Positions 1-9,274 of a stretch of DNA of 63,564 nt are shown one piece after another. Position 1 is the stretch's first letter. Every line of letters starts with the position of its first letter. The position numbers and the translations under genes were made by a program. The stretch comes from Capsaspora owczarzaki ATCC 30864 (Eukaryota; Opisthokonta; Filasterea). The notes beneath the pieces are model-generated. The model did no database searches. It saw only the letters and a program-made list of their open reading frames with translations, and was not told where the DNA came from. The stretch is taken from the NCBI RefSeq assembly GCF_000151315.2, contig NW_011887305.1:74538-138101 (forward strand), given 5' to 3'.

Positions 1-1436
1 GAATCGTATCGTGCGACCTCTGTACCATCTGCTGTTGTGGGCACTGGCTCCGTCTCTGACGATGGGTCTAGCGCTGCGTTTTCCTCGACCCAACTGCCCA
101 CTGGCACGACGTCCGCACCGTCGTCATCAGATGATGCAGCGGCGTCGTCGTCAGCAGCTGCAGTTGCCTCGTCCTCATCGGCTGTGGTTGCATCTTCAGC
201 CACAGTTGCTTCCGCGTCATCCGCATCCGCTTTGGTTGCCTCGGCATCATCCGCCACAGCAAAGGTTGCCTCTGCCTCCTCCGCTTCCGCGATCGTCGCC
301 TCTGTGTCTTCTGCCTCCGCAAAGGCTGCCTCTGCATCATCCGCCTCTGATGCTGCGGCTTCGACCACCAAGTTTGCTGAATCGTCGAGCGCCACACCGC
401 GTGCACTCACGACTGCTCCGTCAGTGGCACCTTCGGCAACCCCTGCCTCTGCGTCGGCCTCCACTTCTGGCTCTGGCTCGCAACCAACAACCAATGCTGC
501 CAGCAGCTCCTTCCCCATCGGCGCTGTGATTGGGCCTCTCTTTGCCGTTCTTGCTATCGTGATCATTCTGGTTCTCGTAAAGTACGTCCAACTTTCCGTT
601 CTTGTGTGAGACTAAAACCCCACTCTTGCAGCGTTCACTGACTTGCTTCTTTGCTTCTCCACCCCTTACCACCATTTTGGTCAGACGCCGCCGAGACCGT
701 GCCTTCAAGCCTGGCCCTCAAATGATCGAAATGCAACAAAAGTAACAAATTCTCTCAACCTCGATCTTCTCTCAATTCGCTTTCCTGTGCTTACTTTGCT
801 CACTTTTTGTTCGATTTTCTTTTTTGTTTTGCTTTGCCCTCTCTCATCAGTCCGATGGCACAAAGGACAGAGCCAGACTACGCCAAGGCTGCCCTGTATT
901 CAAGGCCCGGAGATGACTTGTATTCGACCGCTCGCGCTTCGGGCTACGCTGCGCCGCAAGACGCTTCGGGCAGCGGCCATTATGACTCAGTGTCAACAAC
1001 GTACGAGACCGTCGGTCGCGATCCTCATCGCAGTTCGGCCGCTGGCACACTCGGCAAAAAGGCCGAGAGCCCGTACGAGAGCGGCTCCATGACGTACGAG
1101 CCAGTCGGCCGAGCACTGTCGCACTACAGCGCCATGCCGACGGCCGCCCAACCGCAAGCGTACCAATCCCCGCAAGACGCGGACAACCGCGCCTCCCAGT
1201 ATGCGCAAGTGGACAAGAGCAAGAAAAAGTCCGTGTACGCCAAGCCGCAGGCCGAGGATGCCCCGATCGAGTCGCTCTATGCCGCTGTGGGCTCGGAAGA
1301 AAGCGCGTATGCCTCGGTACCCACCCGGGCCAGCACCTCTGGAGCGATTGCTGTGCCCGTTATTGCGCCCTCCGGCGATGTCTATATGCAAGTTAAGCGA
1401 GCGCCAGTCTATACTGCCCCGCAAGACTCCCAATAG
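1..1436 (+). CDS. Single-pass membrane protein with Ser/Ala-rich stalk and tyrosine-motif cytoplasmic tail (5' partial)
   Basis: Exons 1-581, 685-741 and 851-1436, all GT-AG, with the frame kept across both introns; the N-terminus lies outside the window. Visible order: a roughly 150-residue Ser/Ala/Thr stalk with repeats of the type VASASSASA (mucin-like, probably O-glycosylated), one hydrophobic segment (starts FPIGAVIGPLFAV, about nt 514-579), then KRRRDR as a stop-transfer signal. The tail of about 210 residues carries more than a dozen tyrosines, many as YxxV/P: TYETV, TYEPV, QYAQV, LYAAV, AYASV, VYMQV. Three (SQYAQV, SLYAAV, SAYASV) fit the ITIM form S/I/V/LxYxxV/I/L. No kinase or other enzymatic domain is present. 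The likely role is an adhesion- or receptor-like scaffold recruiting SH2 proteins after tyrosine phosphorylation; this is inferred from motifs, not homology. The ectodomain family is unknown because the start is missing. Confidence 0.8.
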
Positions 1437-1688
1437 TGTGCAGCAACAGGAAGATTGGTTTGTTTTTTTACAACAACTGTGTCGTTGATTTTGACATTTC
1501 TTAATTCGTTTGATTCGACTTTGGCTCCGTTGATGTCTGCTTGAGTGCAATTGGCCAAATGTGAATAGATCATGTTAATTCATTCCATGTAATCCAAAAT
1601 CCAACGTCGATTGAACACAAAATGAGCGCAAAACACACACACAAAAAAAAAGGCAATGAGATAAACAAAAACTGCGCAAAGCTGCAAC
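1437..1688. other. Convergent intergenic spacer
   Basis: AT-rich sequence between the stop codons of the membrane-protein gene (+) and tripeptidyl peptidase II (-). It must hold both 3' UTRs. I see no open frame or RNA signature. Confidence 0.7.
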
Positions 1689-4600
1689 TCAAAAGGAAGC
1701 ATATTTGAGCGGGAAGCGAATCAGCTGGAACCGACGCTCGTTCGCGGCCAGACTGTGCCAGGCCAGTCGAAGGACGATGGCAAAGCGCAATTCGTACACG
1801 GCAGCCTGCAACGTCGCAGACTGCATGTGGAAGGCATCAAGACCGAGCTGCTTGTTGACGGCGCGCAGGGCAGCGCCAAAGCGACCGCGGCCAACTTCGC
1901 GATGCACAAACAGATGCACCACCTTGGCATCTTGCAGACTAATCCACTCGGACAAGGTGGCCATGGTCGTGTCAAACATTGCATCGAGTTGCAGCTGGTT
2001 CAATGAGGTTGACGTGGCTGATGAATCTGCTGCCGACGCGGTGCCCGAGGACAGCATGGCAGAAGCACTTGTCTGGGTGGGGAGAGCGGCCTGCAGCATT
2101 GCGTCAAACGAAGACAACACGATAGCCTTGTCACTCGGTTTGGCAGCATCCGCCTCGGCGGTGGAAACGTCAGGCGTGAGAGCAATAGCAGAATCATCTC
2201 GAGCAATCTCTTGAGACAGAACAGCGGCAGCAGCAGCAGCAGCAGCCGCCGCCGTTGTGGCAATGGTGGGCGAAACGCTGCTGGGGGTCGGACTCGACAC
2301 GCGAGCCTCCGCGACTGGGCGAGACGCGGTCGCATCAGCCTCGATTCCGCGGTGTCGGTTGATAAACGGCGCAGAGCCAAAGTTGCAAGCACCAAGCTCA
2401 ACCAGGGCACGGGCCTTGCGAGCGAGCGCATCCACAAGAGTGTCGCGCTTGGACTCCATCGCCCTGCGCGTCTTGGCCACCTCTGCCTGGCCGAGAGTGG
2501 ACGCATCGTGATTCACGCCAAAGTGTGCAGCCAGCGCAGCTGGAGCGCACAGTTGCACGACTTGGTCTGCGGCAGCCAAAATCGACGGCAAAATCTCACG
2601 ACGATCCTTGCTGTCGGGCGTGTCAATGGCCTGCAGATGAGCGACGTGCAAAGGAAGGTGGTCAGGATGCAGCTGCAGCAGGCTCGCGTAAACTTGGTCG
2701 TAGTCTGCGCGAGCTGTTTTGGTGTGCAGACGCGCCAGTCCGGCAATCATGACGTCGCGCACAGAGTTGCGGAAGCGATCCACCTCCGTGAGCTCTGGTT
2801 CGGTGGAGGAAGAGGAGGAGGAAGATGTGGCGGGCAACTCGATGGCCACAGCAGTTGGCGACGTGAAGGAGGCTGCCGAAATGGAGAGCGTGATGGGCAC
2901 GGATGCAGGCAGACGCCGAACGGCCTCGGCAGAAGTGTTGCTGCCGAGGGTGAACTGCTTGCTCAGGCACAGGGCTCCGACGAGTTGGTCACCAGCGCGG
3001 CAGTCACGAGGAAGGCGAGAGGCGGGCAATGCGCAGCCAATGTAGCATGGCAGGATGGAGCCCGGTGCGACGGTTTGCGCACGCACGCGAGCGCCGTTTG
3101 CCAACGCCGCCTTGTAGGATGGGAAAATGTCCAAGGAAACCTCCTGAGACTTTGTCAACGAGCGCTCAATCATGACAGGGAAGTCCTTGCAGCGCTCCAG
3201 AACGTCAATCTTTTCGTGTCGGAGTTGCAGGCGAACCACATAGTCTCCCTTGTCCAGCTTGAGCGCATAGTGGCTCGGGAAGGCGTCTCCCGAAAAGAGG
3301 CGGCGCTTGTTGCTGTCGTAGACAGACCAGAACTGGGCCTCAAAGGGCGACTCGTAGAGAAGGTCTGAGACGACTGGGACGGTGATTTGCACCTCCATGG
3401 AATCAGCCTGGGAGAACTTGTACGACACGACGAGCTCGTAGAGACGTTGTCCATCCAGCAATGTGTCACGAGCCGTCGAGAGCGGCGCGATGCGGTACTC
3501 GCCCGGCTTGAGCGCTTGTCTCCAAGTCTTGAGAGTAATGGACGGCATGACCTCCTCACGCCGCAGAGGCGAGGTAATGTCCACGCGCGCGGCCAGTTCC
3601 GATCCGTTCAGGTGGATGCCCGCGTTGGACGCGCCAAGCAACTGCAAGCCCGAAAATTCGGCAGTGACATCCAGCTCGGTGTCGCCAACCGAGGCCCACC
3701 ACTGGGCAATGCAGAGCTCGAGGGTCACGTCTGGGAGGACGGCAAACTTGTGCACAGACGGAGTGTCTTGCACCACTGTGGACAGCTTGTGATACTCCAT
3801 GGTGTTGTAGCGACGCTGCGGTTGAAGCTGCAGAGCATGCAAGACAAAGCGGCGGGCATCCAGGGTGGCCCCGCGCAAGCTGAGACGAACCTCGACCCAG
3901 CTGGCGCCAGAGGGCACCGTCACAAACTTGCGAACCACACGGCCAGCACTCAGTGGCAAGCGACGGAAACGGATGAGGTGTGGCGTGGGATCCTCGTGCA
4001 GGGCCGTAGCGTCATGCGACTGCTGCTCCTGCTGCTGTTGTGACAATGGCAAACCAACAACTCCGCTTCCCGAGGCCGATGAGCCTGCCACGCGGCCTTC
4101 CGACGTCTGGCGCAAAGGTGCACCGATCGATCGACCCAGCACAGGGAGTGGGCGAATCACCGTGATGGGCAAGCGGAAGATTGGGCCACGCGCGGGAGCA
4201 TCGACATTGAATGCAAGAATTTCTCCGTAGCGAACGCTGCCGTCGAGCGGAAGAGCGGTGGGATCCACACGAATGTGGAACGACCGGCCTTCGTGCATCA
4301 ACACGAGATGGTCGGGGCACTGAACGAACGGAGCAGTGCTGACCAAGCGGAAGCGCGCCTCAAAGGCGACCCGCTGTTGGTTGTTGTCCGTGTCCTCGCG
4401 GAAGGTTGCATTGACATGGACTTGTTCTTCGAATGGCTGCAAGTTTTCGTGCAGCTCGCGCAAGTACAGGCCTCGCGCGTCGCCACGGTCGGGCAGAGTC
4501 ACCGTGTACACGGCATCCATGTCCGAAACATTGTGAAAGTCGCACAGGTACTTGTACGCATGCGGGATGGAAAGCAGTCCATGACCAATGGCAAACGGCT

Positions 4601-6638
4601 CAATGCAGTCGCGGTTGGTGGCTGTATTTTCAACCGCGCGACGAATGTGGTGGGGCGTGTATGGGATGTGCAGGGCCTTCAAACCCGAAAGCAAAAGCGC
4701 CAGACCGCCGCACGCGTTGGGGGATGCCATGGACGTTCCGTTCATGAGCTGCTGTGACTTGAGCGTCCATGTCGGAACAGACACGATGGCAGCGCCAGGG
4801 GCGCTAATGCTCACGCCCAGGTGGCCGTCCGCGGAAGGGCCGCGCGAAGACCAGGTGAACTGCGCGTTATCGGCCGGCGTGTGCATCGAGTACTCGGCTC
4901 GCATCATGTCGTTGCTCACATAGGCACCCACGCCAATCACTGCAGAGCACACACCGCCGGGCGCGCCCACTGTCGTCAGCGCCGGTCCGTTGTTTCCAGC
5001 GCTCGAGACAAAAATCACGCCGTGCTTGTTGACAATCTCCGAGCACAGTTCGATAATCCGCCCTTGCTCGCACAGAGAGGTCGGCTCGCCATAGCTCAGA
5101 TTGATCAGGTCGACCTTGCGCTTCAGAGCGTGGGTCAGGCCTCGCACAAACGCCGTGCCAGTCTCCATCGAGCCCAAGCGCGTGTCACCAATCTTGACCG
5201 AGATGAGCTGCGCACCAGGCGCCATTCCATTGCGGCTCGGCTCGTCAGGGAAGTTGGCGCCAACAATGCCAGCGACATGGGTCCCGTGGGCTCCGGCATC
5301 GACGACGACAGAAACAATGGCGCCGTCGTCGTAAATGTTGATGGCGTACGATGCCATATCATCCAGACCAAACTGGGCAAAGCGGCGCTCCGTGTAGTAG
5401 TCGGTCAGCAGCGTGGCGAACGAAAAGTCACCCGTCTCGGTCGTATCGAGCGCTGCTCGCCAATGGCTGCCGTCGTGGAAGGCCACGCAGTCGTACACTG
5501 GCCCGCAATCCTCCAGCGACCGCGTGAGCTGGGTCAGCTGCTCGATGCGCGCTTCCAAATCCTCCTTGAGGCGCCTTCGCTCTTCGGCTGTTGGAGAGCC
5601 CGTGGGGGCAGTGGTGGTCGCACCAGCGCTGGCGGCAGAGGTAGCCGTGGCAGCAGCCGTGGCAGCAGTCGTGGCACCAGAGCTGGATGCCACCGCCGGC
5701 GCGGGCTGCGGATCTGATCGCGTGGACAGCGGCGAGGCAGCAAACTCAATCTCGAGCGGCGAGGCGAGCAAACGGTTGGCGGCAGCATTCGCGCCGACCG
5801 CACCGGCTGCGGGCGCCGCAACGTTGGCCGTGGACGCTGGGACGCTGCAGCTTGAGCCATGCAGCGACGCGAGCTGCTGCTGCAACGCGGCCATCAGCTG
5901 CTTTTCCTCCAGCTCGACAATCTTTCTGCGCTCAGACTTGAGGCGAGCGACGAGCACTTTGGGAAGCAGCTCGTAGGCGCGCTTGGTGCCGACACGGAAG
6001 ACGCCCGTCGGGTTGCTTGCAATCCACTCGCGCGGCAGGGTGAGTTTGCGCTTCAGTCCTGCGGCCGCTGAGACGCTGGTGGGAGCAGCATCGACCGTGC
6101 GTCCGTCGGGGTTGAGCGAGCGGACGGTGAGCATTTCGACGTCGCCCGAGCCCGTCGCGTCGATCGTGTCAATCAGCTTTGGTCGCCCGTCCGACGTGAC
6201 CTGGAGCCCCGCAGCAGCCGGATCGACGCCCGTGTCAAAGATGGCGACGACGACGCCGCGGCCGTCGAACGTCGGGTGATCTGCGACAAAGCGGTCTGCG
6301 CCCGTCTCGCTCTTTGGCATCAGGTGCTGGACTGGGAAGCCGCCAGTCGTCGCGTTTGTCGCAGCGCCAGTGGTCGTGCCAGTGCCAGTGCCAGTGCCAG
6401 TGCTTGTACTCGGGTGGATGGTTCTGGAGCGGCTGTGGCTTGCGACCAGTGCGGCCCAGTCTGGCGGCAGCATCAGTCCGTGCGCCTGTGCCTGTGCCTG
6501 TGCTTGAGTCTGAGTTTGGCTCTGAGTCTGAGCTTGAGTCTGAGTTTGGCTCTGGGACTGCGTCTGGCTCTCGCTCTGACTCTGACTCTCGCTCTCGCTC
6601 TGACTCTGACTCGCGGTTTGGTTTCCCGATTCTTCCAT
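1689..6638 (-). CDS. TPP2: Tripeptidyl peptidase II, subtilisin-family
   Basis: Intronless, 1649 residues. Releases tripeptides from the N-terminus of peptides, working downstream of the proteasome as a giant cytosolic homo-oligomer. The S8 triad is visible: Asp135 in AIFDTGVD, His451 in GAHGTHVAG, Ser636 in NGTSMASP, with oxyanion Asn549 in SSAGNNGP. The Asp-His gap exceeds 300 residues, the long insertion typical of TPP2 (about 200 in animals), enlarged here by Ala/Thr-rich sequence (residues about 270-350). The long C-terminal domain is present, also with Ala/Ser insertions near the end. The protein is longer than the usual 1250. I chose the ATG at 6638 (MEESGNQ) because family homology starts after it; the frame stays open to 6890, but that stretch looks like UTR. 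Residues 9-52 are an almost pure Gln/Ser/Thr/Glu/Ala repeat. Confidence 0.95.
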   Translation of the reverse strand: MEESGNQTASQSQSESESQSQSESQTQSQSQTQTQAQTQSQTQTQAQAQAQAHGLMLPPDWAALVASHSRSRTIHPSTSTGTGTGTGTTTGAATNATTGGFPVQHLMPKSETGADRFVADHPTFDGRGVVVAIFDTGVDPAAAGLQVTSDGRPKLIDTIDATGSGDVEMLTVRSLNPDGRTVDAAPTSVSAAAGLKRKLTLPREWIASNPTGVFRVGTKRAYELLPKVLVARLKSERRKIVELEEKQLMAALQQQLASLHGSSCSVPASTANVAAPAAGAVGANAAANRLLASPLEIEFAASPLSTRSDPQPAPAVASSSGATTAATAAATATSAASAGATTTAPTGSPTAEERRRLKEDLEARIEQLTQLTRSLEDCGPVYDCVAFHDGSHWRAALDTTETGDFSFATLLTDYYTERRFAQFGLDDMASYAINIYDDGAIVSVVVDAGAHGTHVAGIVGANFPDEPSRNGMAPGAQLISVKIGDTRLGSMETGTAFVRGLTHALKRKVDLINLSYGEPTSLCEQGRIIELCSEIVNKHGVIFVSSAGNNGPALTTVGAPGGVCSAVIGVGAYVSNDMMRAEYSMHTPADNAQFTWSSRGPSADGHLGVSISAPGAAIVSVPTWTLKSQQLMNGTSMASPNACGGLALLLSGLKALHIPYTPHHIRRAVENTATNRDCIEPFAIGHGLLSIPHAYKYLCDFHNVSDMDAVYTVTLPDRGDARGLYLRELHENLQPFEEQVHVNATFREDTDNNQQRVAFEARFRLVSTAPFVQCPDHLVLMHEGRSFHIRVDPTALPLDGSVRYGEILAFNVDAPARGPIFRLPITVIRPLPVLGRSIGAPLRQTSEGRVAGSSASGSGVVGLPLSQQQQEQQSHDATALHEDPTPHLIRFRRLPLSAGRVVRKFVTVPSGASWVEVRLSLRGATLDARRFVLHALQLQPQRRYNTMEYHKLSTVVQDTPSVHKFAVLPDVTLELCIAQWWASVGDTELDVTAEFSGLQLLGASNAGIHLNGSELAARVDITSPLRREEVMPSITLKTWRQALKPGEYRIAPLSTARDTLLDGQRLYELVVSYKFSQADSMEVQITVPVVSDLLYESPFEAQFWSVYDSNKRRLFSGDAFPSHYALKLDKGDYVVRLQLRHEKIDVLERCKDFPVMIERSLTKSQEVSLDIFPSYKAALANGARVRAQTVAPGSILPCYIGCALPASRLPRDCRAGDQLVGALCLSKQFTLGSNTSAEAVRRLPASVPITLSISAASFTSPTAVAIELPATSSSSSSSTEPELTEVDRFRNSVRDVMIAGLARLHTKTARADYDQVYASLLQLHPDHLPLHVAHLQAIDTPDSKDRREILPSILAAADQVVQLCAPAALAAHFGVNHDASTLGQAEVAKTRRAMESKRDTLVDALARKARALVELGACNFGSAPFINRHRGIEADATASRPVAEARVSSPTPSSVSPTIATTAAAAAAAAAAVLSQEIARDDSAIALTPDVSTAEADAAKPSDKAIVLSSFDAMLQAALPTQTSASAMLSSGTASAADSSATSTSLNQLQLDAMFDTTMATLSEWISLQDAKVVHLFVHREVGRGRFGAALRAVNKQLGLDAFHMQSATLQAAVYELRFAIVLRLAWHSLAANERRFQLIRFPLKYASF

Positions 6639-7349
6639 TTTGTTGTGTTTTCTGTTTTCAATGTAAAAAAACGATGAGTTCAATTTCAATGCAAAAGCAT
6701 AATGATGAAAGTAGATTTGGATTGAATTGAATTGAACTGAAGTGAATTGAATTGAATTGATTATTGTGAGAGGAGATGGAATGGTAAGGAATGGTAAGGA
6801 ATGGCAAGGAAGGACGAAGGGAAGAAGGGTTCGGCAGACGAAGAGAAACGAAAGCTGGGTTCGGCGTTTGTGGTCAACTCTCAATCTCACTCTTCGCTCT
6901 TGTAAGGAAACTCATCCAGCTCAGTGAGCTTCAATCTGTAGAATAATCGTGCTCGAGGTGTCTTCTGCATGTCAATTGTCAATTGTCAATGCCCACACAA
7001 AGAACTTACCAAGAAAAAACAAAACGAAAAACGAAGGATTGAGAAAAAAAAAAAAAAGGACTGAGCGTTGACGTTTCGTTCTCGTTTCTTTTTGAGAAAA
7101 CGCAAAGCATTCCAAACAACAAAGCTCCGTGTGCGATTCTTCCACATAGAAACAAATCTGCGTTCAAAAAGCAGGAGCGAATTTGCACTGAAAGAAAGAA
7201 TAAAAATCAATCGCGCCTGTTCGAAATGGCAGCAAACACATTTTTGGACCAACACAAGCCAGACAGACTCCGCAATTCAATGAACGAATCACACTGGTGT
7301 ATTGCCCTTGCACAATTCAGAAGCGACAATAAGCAACAACGGACTCGTC
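6639..7349. other. Intergenic: TPP2 promoter/5' UTR and TBCC 3' region
   Basis: AT-rich, with no recognisable gene. Holds a GAATT-type pentamer array (about 6717-6762) and a degenerate GGAATGGTAA array (about 6778-6810), both just upstream of the TPP2 start, plus an A-run near 7040. TBCC ends at 7350. Confidence 0.6.
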
Positions 7350-9071
7350 TCAGACTGGTGGAGTGGAAAAGCAAAGTGGTTCGCAGTGGTCGTCATCGAT
7401 AGGAGTCCAATTGGGCGATGGTGTTGCTGCATGCAACCACATAAAGTCATCGATTTGGTGACTGTGATTGGGTTTCGAAGCATCGAGCCGACTCGCCTGT
7501 GCAGCAAGAATAAAATACCAGCAAAACAAAAAAAAAAAAAAAACATCGCGAACGATTTAGTTCTCCGAGCGGTCCCTTATCAACCACACCTCACTGTTTG
7601 GATCCCTCGTACCTTGAATAGTGCTTGATACAATGGCTCTGAAGCAGGAGCCACGCGCAACCGACCAAACTGCATGGTTGTGCAATCTTCAATAATGCCC
7701 TTGGCGGTTAAATGGCAAACAACTCGGGTCCAATGGCAGTGATGCCCACGAAACTAGACATCAGGTCAAACAACAACAATCAAGAGCGAGATGAATCGGA
7801 GAGATCAAAGAGGGCCGCCAACAGCACAGACTTCAAACATTCGCCTCTACCCCATTCAGCCCTGACATACCTGCTGCGCTGTCAAATATACTTCACAATT
7901 GACGCAATTCTCGAGGAAAACTGAGCCAGATACGGGCCCCAATAGGATGCGGCTCGATCGTACATTGAGCAGTCGAGCACTTGACCCTGTCAATGCCATT
8001 TCGACCGTGCTGTTCGTAACGTTGGAAATGCATATTGTGCTGTCCGATCCGGACGACGTTGTCGATTCTTCACCGTCCGCTTGCTGCACCAGCACATGCC
8101 GGTTGGAGATATCAGATAATGCTCGTGCGGCATTGCCAGAAAGCACCTCGAGAGTGCAGCCTTCAGAGGCACCAATTTTCTCAACTGGCTTCGGCACTGC
8201 TGGATGCTCGACGTGACTGGTGGGCCGATTCGCATCAGGAACTGGTATGGAAGGCGCTGCGACACTGGCGGCTTTGGGCGCTCCCGTCGCGGCAGGTTTC
8301 GCCTTGAAGGCAAACTTTTTCTTTGGCGCGTTCGCTGCCATTGCTGCTTGGCATCGCTCTTGCAAGTTAACTATTTGCTGTTTTCGGTCAAATGAGAGCG
8401 CGATCGTGCAAAAAAGTGACGAAGTGTGTGAGCTCGGCGAATGACATCAACCAAGACCTCAGGGTTTGGAGAGATCTGCTCAGCATTATCACGAGAACCC
8501 TTCGATCACAGACACTACATTTCTTACCTGCTGCGCACTGCGCAAATCAAACGCGGGCAAGAACAGTGTCGCGTCCGAGACAATCTGCTGCAATTCGGCA
8601 ATGCGTTGATCAGCGGCAACTTGGTCGATTGTACCGCCGGTTATTAGCCCGTCGAACTCTACACACCCAAATCAGCAATTATCAAGGTCAAAAGCACACC
8701 GACAAGTGAGTGATCGGAGTGGAGTACAACGCTCAAACGTACAACACTCAATCCCAAAGAAATCCCCAATCCCCCGACCCACGCGAGAGCGATCAATTTA
8801 ATCTCGATTGTTGCTCATAGTTGAATCCATTCAATGCTTGAATAACCTCCTCCTTCCCTTCTGGAGCAGGTGTTGCAGTGTTACCTGCTCGCCTTGCGTC
8901 GAACGCAGCCCAGAACGCAGCGGGCGTCGCCAGCGTGGATGCAGCCTCAGCGTCGCGCTCCTGCTTCTTCTCTGCACTGGCAGTCTTGAGCGCGAGCGCC
9001 CGCTGTGACAACCAGTCCGGCAGCGGCGTCGGCTCGCTCTGCGACGTCGAGCTGATGGGAATCGACTCCAT
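7350..9071 (-). CDS. TBCC: Tubulin-specific chaperone C (tubulin-folding cofactor C)
   Basis: Five exons: 9071-8885, 8658-8528, 8377-7871, 7753-7613, 7496-7350; 370 residues (human 346). Completes alpha/beta-tubulin folding with cofactors D and E by acting as a GTPase activator on tubulin. Exon 1 carries the N-terminal helical part (AAFWAAFDARRA); exon 2 continues it (ATLFLPAFDLRSAQQ); then KKKFAFKAKP and the C-terminal beta-helix domain (GPVSGSVFLENC). The QQFR motif spanning the exon 3/4 join places the expected arginine finger at Arg277. The C-terminus matches the family (DDFMWLHAATPSPNW). All junction phases agree. The first exon alone can be misread as a small separate gene; its phase-1 donor at 8884 joins exactly to exon 2. 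Confidence 0.93.
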
Positions 9072-9274
9072 GTTTAGATCTAGAAGAAGTTGTGTCTCAG
9101 AATGCCAGTGCAAATACAAATAAATAATAGCAATAATAGCAATAACAAAAAAAAAAAACCAAAGACTGATAAAATCTAAAAGGAATGATAGTCGATGCTA
9201 TGCACGCGATTGGGACTTTTTATCGTACAAACTCTCAGAAACACACACATCGAAACAACTAACGCGCTACGGTA

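Noticed and set aside
2211-3368. A 385-codon + strand frame inside TPP2
   Set aside because: Antisense shadow of TPP2 coding sequence, with no recognisable protein features.
6639-6890. TPP2 N-terminal extension to an upstream start
   Set aside because: The sequence is AT-rich and made of GAATT and GGAATGG repeats, giving an unnatural peptide; the ATG at 6638 is followed by typical composition and then the family domain.
8793-9119. Separate small protein gene
   Set aside because: Its first part is exon 1 of TBCC: the donor at 8884 joins in phase to 8658, restoring the TBCC N-terminal helices. The rest is intron read-through.
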